Of a stretch of 56,329 nt of DNA, positions 27,069 to 36,491 are shown piece by piece. The notes beneath the pieces were generated by a model that was given only the letters and a program-made list of their open reading frames with translations, made no database searches and had not been told where the DNA came from. The stretch is from Bacillota bacterium (lineage in GTDB: Bacteria; Bacillota; Dethiobacteria; DTU022). The stretch lies in NCBI GenBank assembly GCA_030611385.1, contig JAUWPV010000010.1:1-56329 (forward strand). The letters are read 5' to 3'. Both the position numbers and the translations under genes were made by a program. Positions within the stretch are counted from its first letter, which is position 1. Each line of letters starts with the position of its first letter.

Positions 27069-27371
27069 ATGTTACTGACGACAACAGATCTTAGCGTGGA
27101 GTATGAAGTACTGGGCATTGTCAGGGGCAACCGGGTCAAAGCGGCCCATCTGGGACGGGATATTATGGCTGGTTTTAAAAACCTGGTCGGTGGAGAAGTA
27201 AAGGAATATGCCGATCTGTTAACTAGTGTCCGTGACTCAGCCATGGATGACATGGTCAACGAGGCCAAAGATAAGGGGGCTAACGCCATAATCGGCATTC
27301 GCTTCGCCTCATCCCAGATTGCATCCGGTATGGCCGAAATATTGGTTTACGGAACAGCAGTCAAAATATAA
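27069..27371 (+). CDS. YbjQ/UPF0145 family protein
   Basis: A 100-residue protein matching the YbjQ family in full length: EVLGIVRGNRV near the start, a central helix with DSAMDDMVNEAKDKGANAII, and a closing strand IGIRFASSQI with VYGTAVKI. The family forms pentameric assemblies of unknown function and is often called a heavy-metal-binding domain without firm proof. AAAGGAGGA lies ahead of ATG 27069. It may be the last gene of the ABC operon. Confidence 0.9.
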   Translation: MLLTTTDLSVEYEVLGIVRGNRVKAAHLGRDIMAGFKNLVGGEVKEYADLLTSVRDSAMDDMVNEAKDKGANAIIGIRFASSQIASGMAEILVYGTAVKI

Positions 27372-27531
27372 GGATGCGGTGTCAGTTGCTGTGTGCGCGA
27401 TTGATAAAATATCTGCCTCTGAACAGAATCTCAATTAAGGCTGTTATTATTCCTACCCTTGCCAGATAGCAGCCAAAAATGTAGCGGGTATTCTATCTCT
27501 GGACTTGAACCCCGGAAAGGATTAACAGAAC

Positions 27532-28494
27532 ATGCGCTACCAAATTGTCGACGCTCACTGTGATACTGTCGGGCTGTTTAACCTCGAAAATCGTAGTTAC
27601 AATTTCACCCGACTCAACAAAGTTGGCCACCTCGATCTGCCCCGTATGCGGGAAGGAGGAGTCAAACTCCAGTTTTTTGCCCTCTACATAAAAGAAGAGT
27701 TTAAGGAGCGGGGTTCATTGCGTTACTGTCTACAACTTCTCGACAACTACTGTGAAACCATGGATCGCTGTCGTGATGACCTACAGACTATTTACTGTAT
27801 TGCCGATTTAAATGAAATTATGAGAGGCTCAAAAGCCGGTGCCCTGCTCAGTGTAGAGGGTGGTGAGGCTCTGGAGGGTGAGCTAGCTGTACTGAGAATG
27901 CTTTATCGCCTGGGAATTCGAGCGCTTGGCCTGACCTGGAATCACCCGAACCAACTGGCCACCGGTGTCGGTGAAGGGGTACATGGTGATGGCTTAACTC
28001 ATTTTGGACGGCAGGTTATCAGAGAGATGAATAAACTTGGTATGGTGGTAGACCTGGCCCATATCAATGAAAAAGGTTTTTACGAAGCCATTGCCGAAAG
28101 CAGTGCTCCACTGATTGTGTCACATGCCAATGCCCGTACTGTTTATGATCATCCCCGTAATATTTCTGATGATCAGCTCAGAAAACTAAGAGACGTAAAT
28201 GGAGTCGTCGGGTTGATCTTTCATCCTGGATTTATCACGAAGGGAAATGCCACCATCGATAAACTACTTGACCATTTTGTCCATGTGGCCGCTGTGGCGG
28301 GCATCGATCACCTGGGCTCCGGTTCGGATTTTGACGGAATCGAGCAGGTGGTCGAGGGTCTTGAAGATGTTACCGGTCTGCCTCGCCTGATTGAGGGCCT
28401 TTCCCGGCGCGGTTTTAGTACAGCCGATATTGAAAAGATTGCTTCTAAAAATTTTTTACGGGTGCTGGAAAGCGTTCTGCCTACCGTCTCTTGA
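27532..28494 (+). CDS. Membrane dipeptidase-type peptidase (M19 family)
   Basis: A 320-residue M19 peptidase. The zinc ligands are recognised in DAHCDT (HxD) near residue 9, the bridging glutamate in LLSVEGGEAL near 125, histidines in VDLAHINEKGF and VSHANART, and GSDFDG near 264. These enzymes cleave dipeptides, often with a D- or dehydro-residue at the second position. No signal peptide is seen, so it is cytoplasmic. AAAGGA precedes ATG 27532. It fits the peptide-fermenting lifestyle suggested by other genes. Confidence 0.92.
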   Translation: MRYQIVDAHCDTVGLFNLENRSYNFTRLNKVGHLDLPRMREGGVKLQFFALYIKEEFKERGSLRYCLQLLDNYCETMDRCRDDLQTIYCIADLNEIMRGSKAGALLSVEGGEALEGELAVLRMLYRLGIRALGLTWNHPNQLATGVGEGVHGDGLTHFGRQVIREMNKLGMVVDLAHINEKGFYEAIAESSAPLIVSHANARTVYDHPRNISDDQLRKLRDVNGVVGLIFHPGFITKGNATIDKLLDHFVHVAAVAGIDHLGSGSDFDGIEQVVEGLEDVTGLPRLIEGLSRRGFSTADIEKIASKNFLRVLESVLPTVS

Positions 28495-28511
28495 CACAGT
28501 TTCAGGCTTAG

Positions 28512-29648
28512 TTAGCGTCTGGGAGGGCGGGAGCCGAAATACTGGTAGTAATGCACTTTAATATTTCCGTGGTATAGTTTGCGCCTCTTTGAGGCTTTCT
28601 TGTCGAATAAAGCCTCAAAATTTTCACTGGCCGAGAGAATATAATAAGACCAGGTGTCGAGATTTTCAAAGAGCTTACCCATTTCTTTATAGAGCTTTTC
28701 CGCTTCTTTTAAACTGCCCAGGCGCTCTCCGTACGGCGGGTTGCAGATAACCTTGCCGTATTTTTTATTCGAACTCAGCTCTGCGAGCGGCCTGACCTGA
28801 AAATGAACCAGCTGATCCACGCCGGCTTCGACAGCATTCTTACGGGCGATCTCGATCGAAGCGATGCTGATATCGGTACCGGTCAGATCAAGCTTTTGAT
28901 CATAATTAGCCCGGTCATGTGTTTCTTTACGCGCTTCACGCCAATACTCCCGTGGTATGGATGGCCACTGTTCGGAAACAAAAGTACGGTTCATACCCGG
29001 AGCCAGATTCTGCCCGATCATGGCTGCTTCAATCGGTATCGTCCCCGAACCGCAAAAAGGATCAATCAGGGTAATCTCAGGATGCCAGCGCGCTACCAGG
29101 ATCAGGGCGGCGGCAAGAGTTTCTTTCAGTGGGGCTTCACTGTTAGCGATGCGGTATCCCCGTTTATGCAGGCCTGCTCCGCTGGTATCAATGGTCAGGG
29201 TAGCCACGTCTTTTAACAGCGCTACTTCGATTCGGTGAAGAGGGCCTTTTTCCTTAAACCACTCTGTCCGGTATCGTTTCTTCATGCTCTCGACGACCGC
29301 TTTTTTAACAATGGCCTGGCAGTCAGAGATACTGAAGAGGGTGGATTGAATAGACTTTCCGTCTACAGGGAAAGCGGCATCGGCAGGAAGCAGATCGGGC
29401 CAGGGCAGCGCCTTCGTTTTTTCAAAAAGCTCATCAAAAGTTACTGCGTTAAATTCGCCTACTTTCAGGCGAATTCGATCTGCGGTGCGCAGCCAGAGGT
29501 TTGCGCGGCAAATGGCCTTTTCGTCGGCGGTAAAAGTAACCTTGCCATTTTCAACTGTCATCTGGCTGTAACCCAGATCTTTAACCTCCTGGGCGACAAT
29601 GGCCTCAAGGCCAAAAGTGGCCGTGGCGATCAGTTCAAGCTTAGACAT
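28512..29648 (-). CDS. THUMP-domain 23S rRNA (guanine-N2) methyltransferase (RlmL-N/YpsC-like)
   Basis: A 378-residue protein. Residues 1-155 form the ferredoxin-like plus THUMP RNA-binding region (ATATFGLEAIVAQEVKDLGY at the start). The catalytic domain follows, with DPFCGSGTIPIEAA (SAM binding) and the N2-guanine methylase motif NPPYGERLG. The likeness is to B. subtilis YpsC and the N-terminal half of E. coli RlmL; the RlmK half is absent, which is usual for Bacillota. AGGAGAG precedes ATG on the minus strand. It converges with the dipeptidase gene. Confidence 0.9.
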   Translation of the reverse strand: MSKLELIATATFGLEAIVAQEVKDLGYSQMTVENGKVTFTADEKAICRANLWLRTADRIRLKVGEFNAVTFDELFEKTKALPWPDLLPADAAFPVDGKSIQSTLFSISDCQAIVKKAVVESMKKRYRTEWFKEKGPLHRIEVALLKDVATLTIDTSGAGLHKRGYRIANSEAPLKETLAAALILVARWHPEITLIDPFCGSGTIPIEAAMIGQNLAPGMNRTFVSEQWPSIPREYWREARKETHDRANYDQKLDLTGTDISIASIEIARKNAVEAGVDQLVHFQVRPLAELSSNKKYGKVICNPPYGERLGSLKEAEKLYKEMGKLFENLDTWSYYILSASENFEALFDKKASKRRKLYHGNIKVHYYQYFGSRPPRR

Positions 29649-29704
29649 GATATCTCTCCTGAATTAAAAAGTGAGTAGTGGCAGATTCACTTATAACGTT
29701 TATA

Positions 29705-31867
29705 TTAATTACTATTATTAAGGGATAGAAAGATCTCGATCAATTTGGGGTCGAAATGCGTGCCGGCACATCTTTTAAATTCAGCTGCTACTTCAGTGAA
29801 CGTCAGCGCTTTTTTATAAGGCCGACCATTGGTCATCACTTCGAAGGCATCAGCAACAGCGGTGATACGCGCCAGCAAAGGGATAGTCTTTCCCTTTAAG
29901 CCCTGTGGATAACCCGTTCCGTCCCAGCGTTCGTGATGAGCCAAAATGTCTTCAGCGACGTGGGCAAATTCTTCAGTGGCCCGGGCAATCCTGAAGCCGA
30001 TTTCCGGGTGTTTCTTAATCATTTCCCATTCCTCTGTGCTGAGTGGGTCCTTTTTGGTCAGGATCTCTTCTGAAATATTGATTTTCCCGATATCATGCAA
30101 TGTGATCAGCAAATCTAACCGGTGCAGCTCAGCGTTGGGCAGATTTAGTTTTCGGCCTATATTTTGTGCTATTTCCTGCATCCGCCGGGTGTGTGTTTCA
30201 GTTTCAAAACTTTTTTCGGCCAGGGTTTTTAAAAGTGTTTTGAGCACGGCGCTTTTAGTGCTGCGGTTTTCAGTCAGTTTCTGCTTGTACATGCTGTTTT
30301 CAGCTTCACGGAGAATTTCTGATAGGCTTATTGCCGGGTCTGTTTTGCTCGCAACCCCCAAAGCTATCGAAATAGGTACATCTTCCACGCAAATATCAAG
30401 GAAGTGATCACTGATTCTTTTGCACAGCAGCAATGATCTTTTTGCTGTAGTTTGAGGCAGCAAGATAGCGAATTCATCACCGCCCCAGCGGGCAATGATA
30501 TCTTCTTTCCGGCAGGCTCCTTTTAAGGTAGTGGCGGCGCTTTGCAGAGCCCTGTCTCCGATTGAATGCCCGTAGGTATCGTTAATCAGTTTCAGACCGT
30601 TTAAGTCGGCCATAATCAAGCTGACCGGCATCTGTCTTTCAGTATCAAGTCTCTTCAGTTCTTCGTCGAAATATGATCGGTTGTAAAGGCCAGTCAGGCT
30701 GTCGTGGAAGCTAATATATCGAGAATATTCTTCAATCAGTTTTCGTTCGGTGATATCGGTATGGGTGCCGAACATCGACAGCGGTTTACCGTCTGTGTTG
30801 CGCGTTAAGATCCGCCCGCGATCAAGTATCCAGATCCAGCGACCGTCCTTATGCTTCATGCGGTATTCGCATTCGTAACTGGGTAGCTCACCGGAAATAT
30901 GGCGCTCTGCCTGTTCGTTCGATATATGTTTGTCGTCGGGGTGGGTCAGCATTTCCCAGGTTTTAACACTAATGGGTTGCAATTCGTCCAGGGTATAGCC
31001 TAACAAGTTTGCCCAGGTCTCATTATAAATTGTTTCCCCGCTTTGTCTGGTCCATTCCCAGGTTCCGATATTGGAACCTTCGATGACATTCTCCAGTCTC
31101 TTTCGCTGAATTTGGAGCTCATCCTCGGCCTGTTTATTCTCCGTAATATCACGTATTATAGCCAGCGGTCGTTGTTCATCCATTATTGTGATGCGCGCCT
31201 CAAAATGTTTTGTGCCACTCGGTACGTCTAAGGTATATTCGATCACTTGTGTTTGTTTTGTTGTATTAACTCGATCAAAGCATTGCATAAATTGTGCTGA
31301 TAGATCTTCTGGAAGGATTTCACAGACAGATTTGCCGAGGAATTCCTCAGGTGTAACTGCCAGCAAGCTTTTGTCAGTGGCATGAAAATCAAGATAGATG
31401 CCCTCTTGATCAAAAATAAACATCAGATCGGGAATCGTGTTGAGAATAGCCCGGTTCCTCGCCTCACTTTCCTGAAGCACTATCTCCGTTCGTTTCCGCT
31501 CAGTAATATCTGCATAGATTCCGTATGCGCCGACCATTTTACCGGCATTCATGATCGGAATTCCTTGAATTAATACATCAACCGGCGAACAATCTTTTTT
31601 ATAGCGGATGCCTTCTTCTTTAGTATGTTCACCGGCCAGAACCGCTGCTGTGCTCTCTGTATTGGCAGAATCCTGCTTACCCATATTCATAACTTCATCG
31701 ACATGTTTTCCCTTAATTTCTTCGAGGCTATAGCCGAACAGATCAATAAAGGCCTGGTTAATATCTACCACGTAGTAATTGGCATCAATGCTCACGATTG
31801 CATCCAGGGAATTTTTAAAAAGGGCTTCCAGCGATTCATTACGGTATTTATCCTGATCAGCTTTCAT
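29705..31867 (-). CDS. PAS-PAS-PAS-GGDEF-HD-GYP c-di-GMP signalling protein
   Basis: A 720-residue soluble sensor: three PAS domains (about 10-130, 135-255, 260-385; ITERK/ITENK linkers visible), GGDEF (390-545) with RWGGDEFAI and the RxxD inhibitory site RKED, then HD-GYP (550-715) with LHDIGKINI and HHERWDGTGYP. All catalytic residues seem present, so it may both make and degrade c-di-GMP under control of the PAS ligands. No membrane segment is seen. AGGAGGG is about 8 bases before ATG 31867. Same GGDEF-HD-GYP order as the protein at 2353, but a different sensor part (no GAF). Confidence 0.93.
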   Translation of the reverse strand: MKADQDKYRNESLEALFKNSLDAIVSIDANYYVVDINQAFIDLFGYSLEEIKGKHVDEVMNMGKQDSANTESTAAVLAGEHTKEEGIRYKKDCSPVDVLIQGIPIMNAGKMVGAYGIYADITERKRTEIVLQESEARNRAILNTIPDLMFIFDQEGIYLDFHATDKSLLAVTPEEFLGKSVCEILPEDLSAQFMQCFDRVNTTKQTQVIEYTLDVPSGTKHFEARITIMDEQRPLAIIRDITENKQAEDELQIQRKRLENVIEGSNIGTWEWTRQSGETIYNETWANLLGYTLDELQPISVKTWEMLTHPDDKHISNEQAERHISGELPSYECEYRMKHKDGRWIWILDRGRILTRNTDGKPLSMFGTHTDITERKLIEEYSRYISFHDSLTGLYNRSYFDEELKRLDTERQMPVSLIMADLNGLKLINDTYGHSIGDRALQSAATTLKGACRKEDIIARWGGDEFAILLPQTTAKRSLLLCKRISDHFLDICVEDVPISIALGVASKTDPAISLSEILREAENSMYKQKLTENRSTKSAVLKTLLKTLAEKSFETETHTRRMQEIAQNIGRKLNLPNAELHRLDLLITLHDIGKINISEEILTKKDPLSTEEWEMIKKHPEIGFRIARATEEFAHVAEDILAHHERWDGTGYPQGLKGKTIPLLARITAVADAFEVMTNGRPYKKALTFTEVAAEFKRCAGTHFDPKLIEIFLSLNNSN

Positions 31868-31899
31868 CCAGGCCCCTCCTGATAAATTAGGTCAAATCT

Positions 31900-31913
31900 C
31901 TTTTTATAAAAAG
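31900..31913. promoter_or_regulatory. Perfect 14-bp palindrome upstream of the PAS-GGDEF-HD-GYP gene
   Basis: CTTTTTATAAAAAG is self-complementary and lies 33 bases before the start of the minus-strand sensor gene. It may be an operator or simply A/T-rich chance. The remaining roughly 300-bp divergent gap up to the dehydratase gene holds no gene. Confidence 0.3.
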
Positions 31914-32176
31914 TAGTACTTCGGTAATGTAGATATAGATACCTTTTTTCGAATATAGATGAACCTGTAATTAGTGATGAAACAGAAAAAATATTAACAC
32001 TTCAATGATAATAATTGCAGGGGCAGAGATAATCAAGTAGAATTCAGATAACCAGCGTGTTTGAGGAGCTCTTCGATCGAATTTTTAGGCGTGATTAGCA
32101 ATATACATAAAAGCATCCAACGATGAATATTCTTTGACGAACTGTTAATAGAAATCGAATAAAAGGAGTGGTTTTT

Positions 32177-33628
32177 TTGCTAAATGCGAAGGATTATCTG
32201 GACTCACTGAAAAAGCTGAACCCGGTGGTGTATCTGTTTGGAGAAAGAGTAGAGAATGTTGTTGAACACCCGATGATGCGCCCGGCATTAAATTCAATTG
32301 CTAAAACTTATGAGTTAGCTGCAGATCCACTCTTTGCAGATCTTAGTACAGCCCATTCAAACATTATTAATAGCCCGGTAAATCGGTTTACTCACCTGCA
32401 TCAAAGCAACAATGATCTGATAGCCAAGATAAAACTACAAAGGTTATTAGGACAGAAAACTGCTTCTTGTTTCCAGAGATGTGTCGGTTGGGATGCTCTT
32501 AATGCCTTAGACAGTGTAACTTTTGAGATGGACAAAGAACTCGGAACACATTATCACCAACGGTTCCGAACCTATTTAAAAATGGTCCAAGAAAAAGACC
32601 TGACCGTGGATGGTGCTATGACTGATCCGAAGGGTGATCGCTCAAAAAGGCCATCAGAACAGGAAGATCCCGACCTTTATTTACGCATGATCGAGAAGAG
32701 AAAAGATGGTATTGTGGTTAGAGGAGCTAAAGCCCACCAGACCGGTGCACTGGGCGCTCATGAAATATTGGTTATGCCAACTGTCGCTCTGATCGACTGT
32801 GAAAAAAGTTATGCGGTAAGCTTTGCGGTACCCAGTGACACTAAAGGCATTATATACATATATGGTAGACAATCCTGTGATACACGCAAACTCGAAGGCA
32901 GTGAAATTGATGTGGGCAACTGTCGGTATGGTGGACAGGAGGCCCTGGTTATTTTCGATGATGTATTTATACCCGCAGAGAGTATATTTATGTGCGGTGA
33001 GTATGAATATGCTTCATTACTGGTGGAGCGATTTGCAGCTTACCACCGCCAGAGTTATGGTGGATGCAAAGTTGGTGTGGGTGATGTGCTTATTGGAGCT
33101 GCCGCTCAGATCGCCGAGTACAACGGTATCCAAAAAGCAGCCCACATCCGGGATAAGCTGGTCGAGATGACCCATTTAAATGAGACGTTATACTCCTGTG
33201 GCATTGCTTGTTCCAGCATGGGGGATAGAACTCTTTCCGGAACCTATCTGGTGGATCTTCTACTTGCCAATGTATGTAAACAAAATGTAACCCGCTATCC
33301 TTATGAGATTGCCCGGCTGGCTGAGGATATTGCCGGCGGCTTAATGGTTACGCTTCCATCCGAAAAAGATTTCCGCCACCCCGAACTGGGAAAATATATT
33401 GAAAAGTATTTGAAAGGTTCGGCGAATACTTCAACAGAGCATCGAATCAGAATATTACGGCTCATCGAAAACCTCACTCTGGGGTGTGCGGCGGTAGCGT
33501 ATCGTACAGAATCGATGCATGGTGCAGGTTCACCCCAGGCTCAGAGAGTTATGATCGCTCGTCAGGCTAACTTTGAGCACAAGAAAAAATTGGCTCGCAT
33601 AATAGCAGGAATTGAAGAAGAGAGTTAG
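32177..33628 (+). CDS. abfD: 4-hydroxybutyryl-CoA dehydratase/vinylacetyl-CoA isomerase
   Basis: A 483-residue flavin and [4Fe-4S] enzyme that converts 4-hydroxybutyryl-CoA to crotonyl-CoA. Cluster ligands line up with the Clostridium aminobutyricum enzyme: Cys98 and Cys102 (CFQRC), His290 and Cys297 (HRQSYGGC), against 99, 103, 292 and 299 there. TTG 32177 is chosen since AAAGGAG ends 8 bases before; GTG 32168 lies inside that site. This oxygen-sensitive enzyme implies strict anaerobiosis. It stands 20 kb from gabT and the C4-CoA genes but closes the chemical gap between 4-hydroxybutyryl-CoA and crotonyl-CoA. Confidence 0.93.
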   Translation: MLNAKDYLDSLKKLNPVVYLFGERVENVVEHPMMRPALNSIAKTYELAADPLFADLSTAHSNIINSPVNRFTHLHQSNNDLIAKIKLQRLLGQKTASCFQRCVGWDALNALDSVTFEMDKELGTHYHQRFRTYLKMVQEKDLTVDGAMTDPKGDRSKRPSEQEDPDLYLRMIEKRKDGIVVRGAKAHQTGALGAHEILVMPTVALIDCEKSYAVSFAVPSDTKGIIYIYGRQSCDTRKLEGSEIDVGNCRYGGQEALVIFDDVFIPAESIFMCGEYEYASLLVERFAAYHRQSYGGCKVGVGDVLIGAAAQIAEYNGIQKAAHIRDKLVEMTHLNETLYSCGIACSSMGDRTLSGTYLVDLLLANVCKQNVTRYPYEIARLAEDIAGGLMVTLPSEKDFRHPELGKYIEKYLKGSANTSTEHRIRILRLIENLTLGCAAVAYRTESMHGAGSPQAQRVMIARQANFEHKKKLARIIAGIEEES

Positions 33629-33661
33629 TAGTGAGTTTTTAACATGAGCGGAGTGGGGAAA

Positions 33662-34033
33662 ATGGCAAAAAAGGTTAGCAATTTTGTTTATTGGACCCCC
33701 AGAGTTCTATCGATAATATATATATGTTTCTTAGCATTATTTTCTTTGGATGTTATCTCCTCTGAATTAAATATTTGGCAGATCATCGCCGGATTGTTTA
33801 TGCATAACATACCAGCATTTGTTTTAATTATTGTTCTGATTATTTCATGGAAGCATGAAGTAGTCGGGGGAGTCATTTTCTTGCTGGCTGGTTTGTTTTA
33901 TATTTTTCATACTATTACCCGAGCGACGTTAGAATGGTATATAGTCCTATCTTGGAGCCTGGTAATTGCCGGGCCTGCATTTCTCATCGGCATATTGTTT
34001 TTGATTAACTGGTTTAAAAAGCGACAAATATAA
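33662..34033 (+). CDS. Small four-helix membrane protein
   Basis: About 123 residues with four hydrophobic segments, a short lysine-rich N-terminus (MAKKVSNFVYW) and a basic end FKKRQI. ATG 33662 follows GGAGTGGGG; an upstream in-frame ATG at 33644 is less well placed. It resembles small conserved membrane proteins of unknown function in Bacillota; no catalytic motif is visible. It lies 33 bases after abfD in the same direction and could be co-transcribed, but no link to abfD is known to me. Confidence 0.7.
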   Translation: MAKKVSNFVYWTPRVLSIIYICFLALFSLDVISSELNIWQIIAGLFMHNIPAFVLIIVLIISWKHEVVGGVIFLLAGLFYIFHTITRATLEWYIVLSWSLVIAGPAFLIGILFLINWFKKRQI

Positions 34034-34218
34034 TCGGTATTCATCAGCCCTTTTCTATTAAATAATTGTCTCAAGACATTGCCGGTTTTACCCTCCCCCA
34101 TAAACTCAGATTGCCCTACGTTCATTTAGACTTTTCAAAAATGTTAAGGGAAGACTGTTTCCTCCTGCTTCTGTAATGGTAAAAAGGAAAGAGTCAACAA
34201 CTGTCGAAATGTTATCAC

Positions 34219-34245
34219 TAAAGTATACTTGTTGAATATACTTTA
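34219..34245. promoter_or_regulatory. Inverted repeat upstream of acetoacetyl-CoA synthetase
   Basis: TAAAGTATA (34219-34227) and TATACTTTA (34237-34245) are perfect 9-bp arms around a 9-base spacer, ending 8 bases before the ribosome binding site. It may be an operator or an mRNA hairpin controlling translation. Confidence 0.45.
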
Positions 34246-34264
34246 CTATACAGGGGGGTATCGG

Positions 34265-36223
34265 ATGCCAGACAATATTAAATTGTGGTCTCCATCGGAA
34301 AAACGGATCCAGGAAGCCAATATTACTCGTTTTCAGAGTTTTGTAGAAGAAAAAACAGGTAAAAGCTTTACCGACTATAATCAATTTTACAATTGGTCAA
34401 TAGAATATATTCCCGATTTCTGGGAGACTGTTTGGCAATATGGCGATATTATACACTCCCGCGGCTATGATCGGGTGGTAAACCGCCTGGATATGATGCC
34501 CGGATGTAAATGGTTCGAGGGGGCCCGGCTGAATTTTGCCGAAAACCTCCTACGCTACCGGGACGATCATACCGCCCTGCTGTTTAAAGGAGAAGGACGT
34601 GAACTGCGGAGTATAACCTACCGGGAGCTTTATGAGCAGGTAGCCCGACTCAGCCGTTCTTTAAAAGGGATGGGTATCGAAGCAGGCGACCGTATTGCCG
34701 GTTTTATGCCCAACATGATCGAAACGGTTGTGGCAATGCTGGCAGCAACCAGTCTAGGGGCAATTTGGTCTTCTTGCTCGCCCGATTTCGGTGTGCAGGG
34801 TGCCATTGATCGTTTCGGCCAGATCTCGCCACGAATTATTTTTACAACCGACGGTTATTATTATAACGGCAAGAGATTTGATACCCTGCCGAAGGTGCAG
34901 CACATAGCCGAGCAGATACCATCACTGCAGAAGGTGGTGGTAGTCTCTTATACGGGTGCCGAAACGGATTTAAGCGGACTGTCGGATCCAGTTTTTTATG
35001 AAGATTTTTTGGGACCAGACGATAGCCCTGCACTAACTTTTGAACAACTACCTTTTGACCATCCGGTCTATATTATGTACTCCTCGGGAACCACCGGCGC
35101 ACCAAAGTGTATCGTTCACGGTGCCGGCGGAACATTGATCCAGCATATCAAAGAACTGGCTATTCATACTGATGTAAAACGAGATGATATTATCTTTTAT
35201 GCCACTACTTGTGGGTGGATGATGTGGAACTGGCTGGTTAGTTCGCTCACCTTAGGGGCCACTGTACTGCTTTATGATGGTTCCGTTTTTTATCCGGAAC
35301 CAGGGGCCTTGTTTGAATTGGCCGAAGAGACGGGGATGACCATATTCGGAACCAGCGCCCGCTACCTGTTATCTTTGGAACAGAGTGGTTGTAAACCGGG
35401 GGAGAGTTATAACCTGAAGCACTTAAAGAGTATACTATCGACTGGTTCTCCGCTAGTTCCGGAAAGTTTTGATTATGTTTATCGCGATATTAAGAAAGAT
35501 CTTTGTTTATCTTCTGTCTCAGGGGGAACGGATATCATCTCATGCTTCGCTCTGGGTAATCCCACCCTTCCGGTTTACCGGGGGGAGCTGCAGTGCTGCG
35601 GTCTGGGGATGAAGGTAGAGGTGTTTGATGAAAACGGTAAAGCGGTGAGTCATCAAAAAGGCGAATTAGTTTGCACCGCTCCTTTCCCCAGTATGCCTGT
35701 CTATTTTTGGAATGACGAGAGCGACCAGAAATATCGTGCAGCCTATTTTGAATTTTTTCCAAACGTCTGGCGTCACGGAGACTATATGGAAATAACCGAA
35801 ACCGGAGGGGTCATTATATATGGCCGTTCGGACGCCACACTTCTTCCAGGTGGGGTGCGGATTGGAACAGCAGAGATATATCGCCTGGTAGAAACACTTC
35901 CAGAAGTGGGGGACAGCCTGGTGATTGGGCAACCTTGGCTGAACGACGAGAGGATAGTCCTTTTTCTTAAGCTACTCCCGGGGAACACCTTCAACGAAGC
36001 ACTGGTCGGGGAAATTAAAAAAATGATCAGGGAAAATGTTTCTCCGCGGCATGTTCCCGCCATAATTATGTCTATTGCCGATATACCTTATACCATTAAT
36101 ATGAAAAAAATCGAGATCGCTGTGCGAAAGATTATTCAGGGTGAGGAAGTCAAGAACCGGGAGGCATTGGCCAACCCGGAATCACTAGACCTTTATAAAA
36201 ACCTTCCCGAGCTGCAGGTTTAA
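34265..36223 (+). CDS. aacS: Acetoacetyl-CoA synthetase (acetoacetate-CoA ligase)
   Basis: A 652-residue ANL-superfamily ligase. The N-terminus LWSPSEKRIQEANITRF and GCKWFEGARLNFAENLL are characteristic of AacS. The ATP loop reads YSSGTTGAPKCIVHG near residue 275, with CGWMMWNWL and VSGGTDIISCF further on and a C-terminal lid ending in PYTINMKKIEIAV. It makes acetoacetyl-CoA from acetoacetate and ATP, feeding the thiolase. ATG 34265 follows GGGGGGT by 6 bases. An inverted repeat lies just upstream and a terminator follows. Confidence 0.93.
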   Translation: MPDNIKLWSPSEKRIQEANITRFQSFVEEKTGKSFTDYNQFYNWSIEYIPDFWETVWQYGDIIHSRGYDRVVNRLDMMPGCKWFEGARLNFAENLLRYRDDHTALLFKGEGRELRSITYRELYEQVARLSRSLKGMGIEAGDRIAGFMPNMIETVVAMLAATSLGAIWSSCSPDFGVQGAIDRFGQISPRIIFTTDGYYYNGKRFDTLPKVQHIAEQIPSLQKVVVVSYTGAETDLSGLSDPVFYEDFLGPDDSPALTFEQLPFDHPVYIMYSSGTTGAPKCIVHGAGGTLIQHIKELAIHTDVKRDDIIFYATTCGWMMWNWLVSSLTLGATVLLYDGSVFYPEPGALFELAEETGMTIFGTSARYLLSLEQSGCKPGESYNLKHLKSILSTGSPLVPESFDYVYRDIKKDLCLSSVSGGTDIISCFALGNPTLPVYRGELQCCGLGMKVEVFDENGKAVSHQKGELVCTAPFPSMPVYFWNDESDQKYRAAYFEFFPNVWRHGDYMEITETGGVIIYGRSDATLLPGGVRIGTAEIYRLVETLPEVGDSLVIGQPWLNDERIVLFLKLLPGNTFNEALVGEIKKMIRENVSPRHVPAIIMSIADIPYTINMKKIEIAVRKIIQGEEVKNREALANPESLDLYKNLPELQV

Positions 36224-36227
36224 CCAA

Positions 36228-36280
36228 AAACAGGGAAACAGAGGGGAAGTCGGGGGAGCGGTCCTTGTTTCCCCCTGTTT
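36228..36280 (+). terminator. Probable terminator after aacS
   Basis: AAACAGGG (36228-36235) pairs with CCCTGTTT (36273-36280), extended by AAAC/GTTT across a small bulge, then AATTTATAAT. It begins four bases past the aacS stop. Confidence 0.5.
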
Positions 36281-36491
36281 AATTTATAATCCAATCTGGT
36301 AACGGACAGTCCACTGACTTTGTGATAGGTTTTGCAGTAGCGGACGATTCCCAGTTTTTCCGAGCTGGTAGTTGCAGCTGTGTAAGAAGGTTAAATTAAT
36401 AATTTGGCGAAAATTACTTTTGTGACAGCATGTGTTGGTTTTTTATCAGCCCGGATCTATTATTCTACCAACTACTCAAGGGGGTATTATA

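Noticed and set aside
28803-29678. Plus-strand frames of 93-147 codons opposite the THUMP methyltransferase
   Set aside because: The minus-strand gene is complete and well supported; these frames have no start signals or homology.
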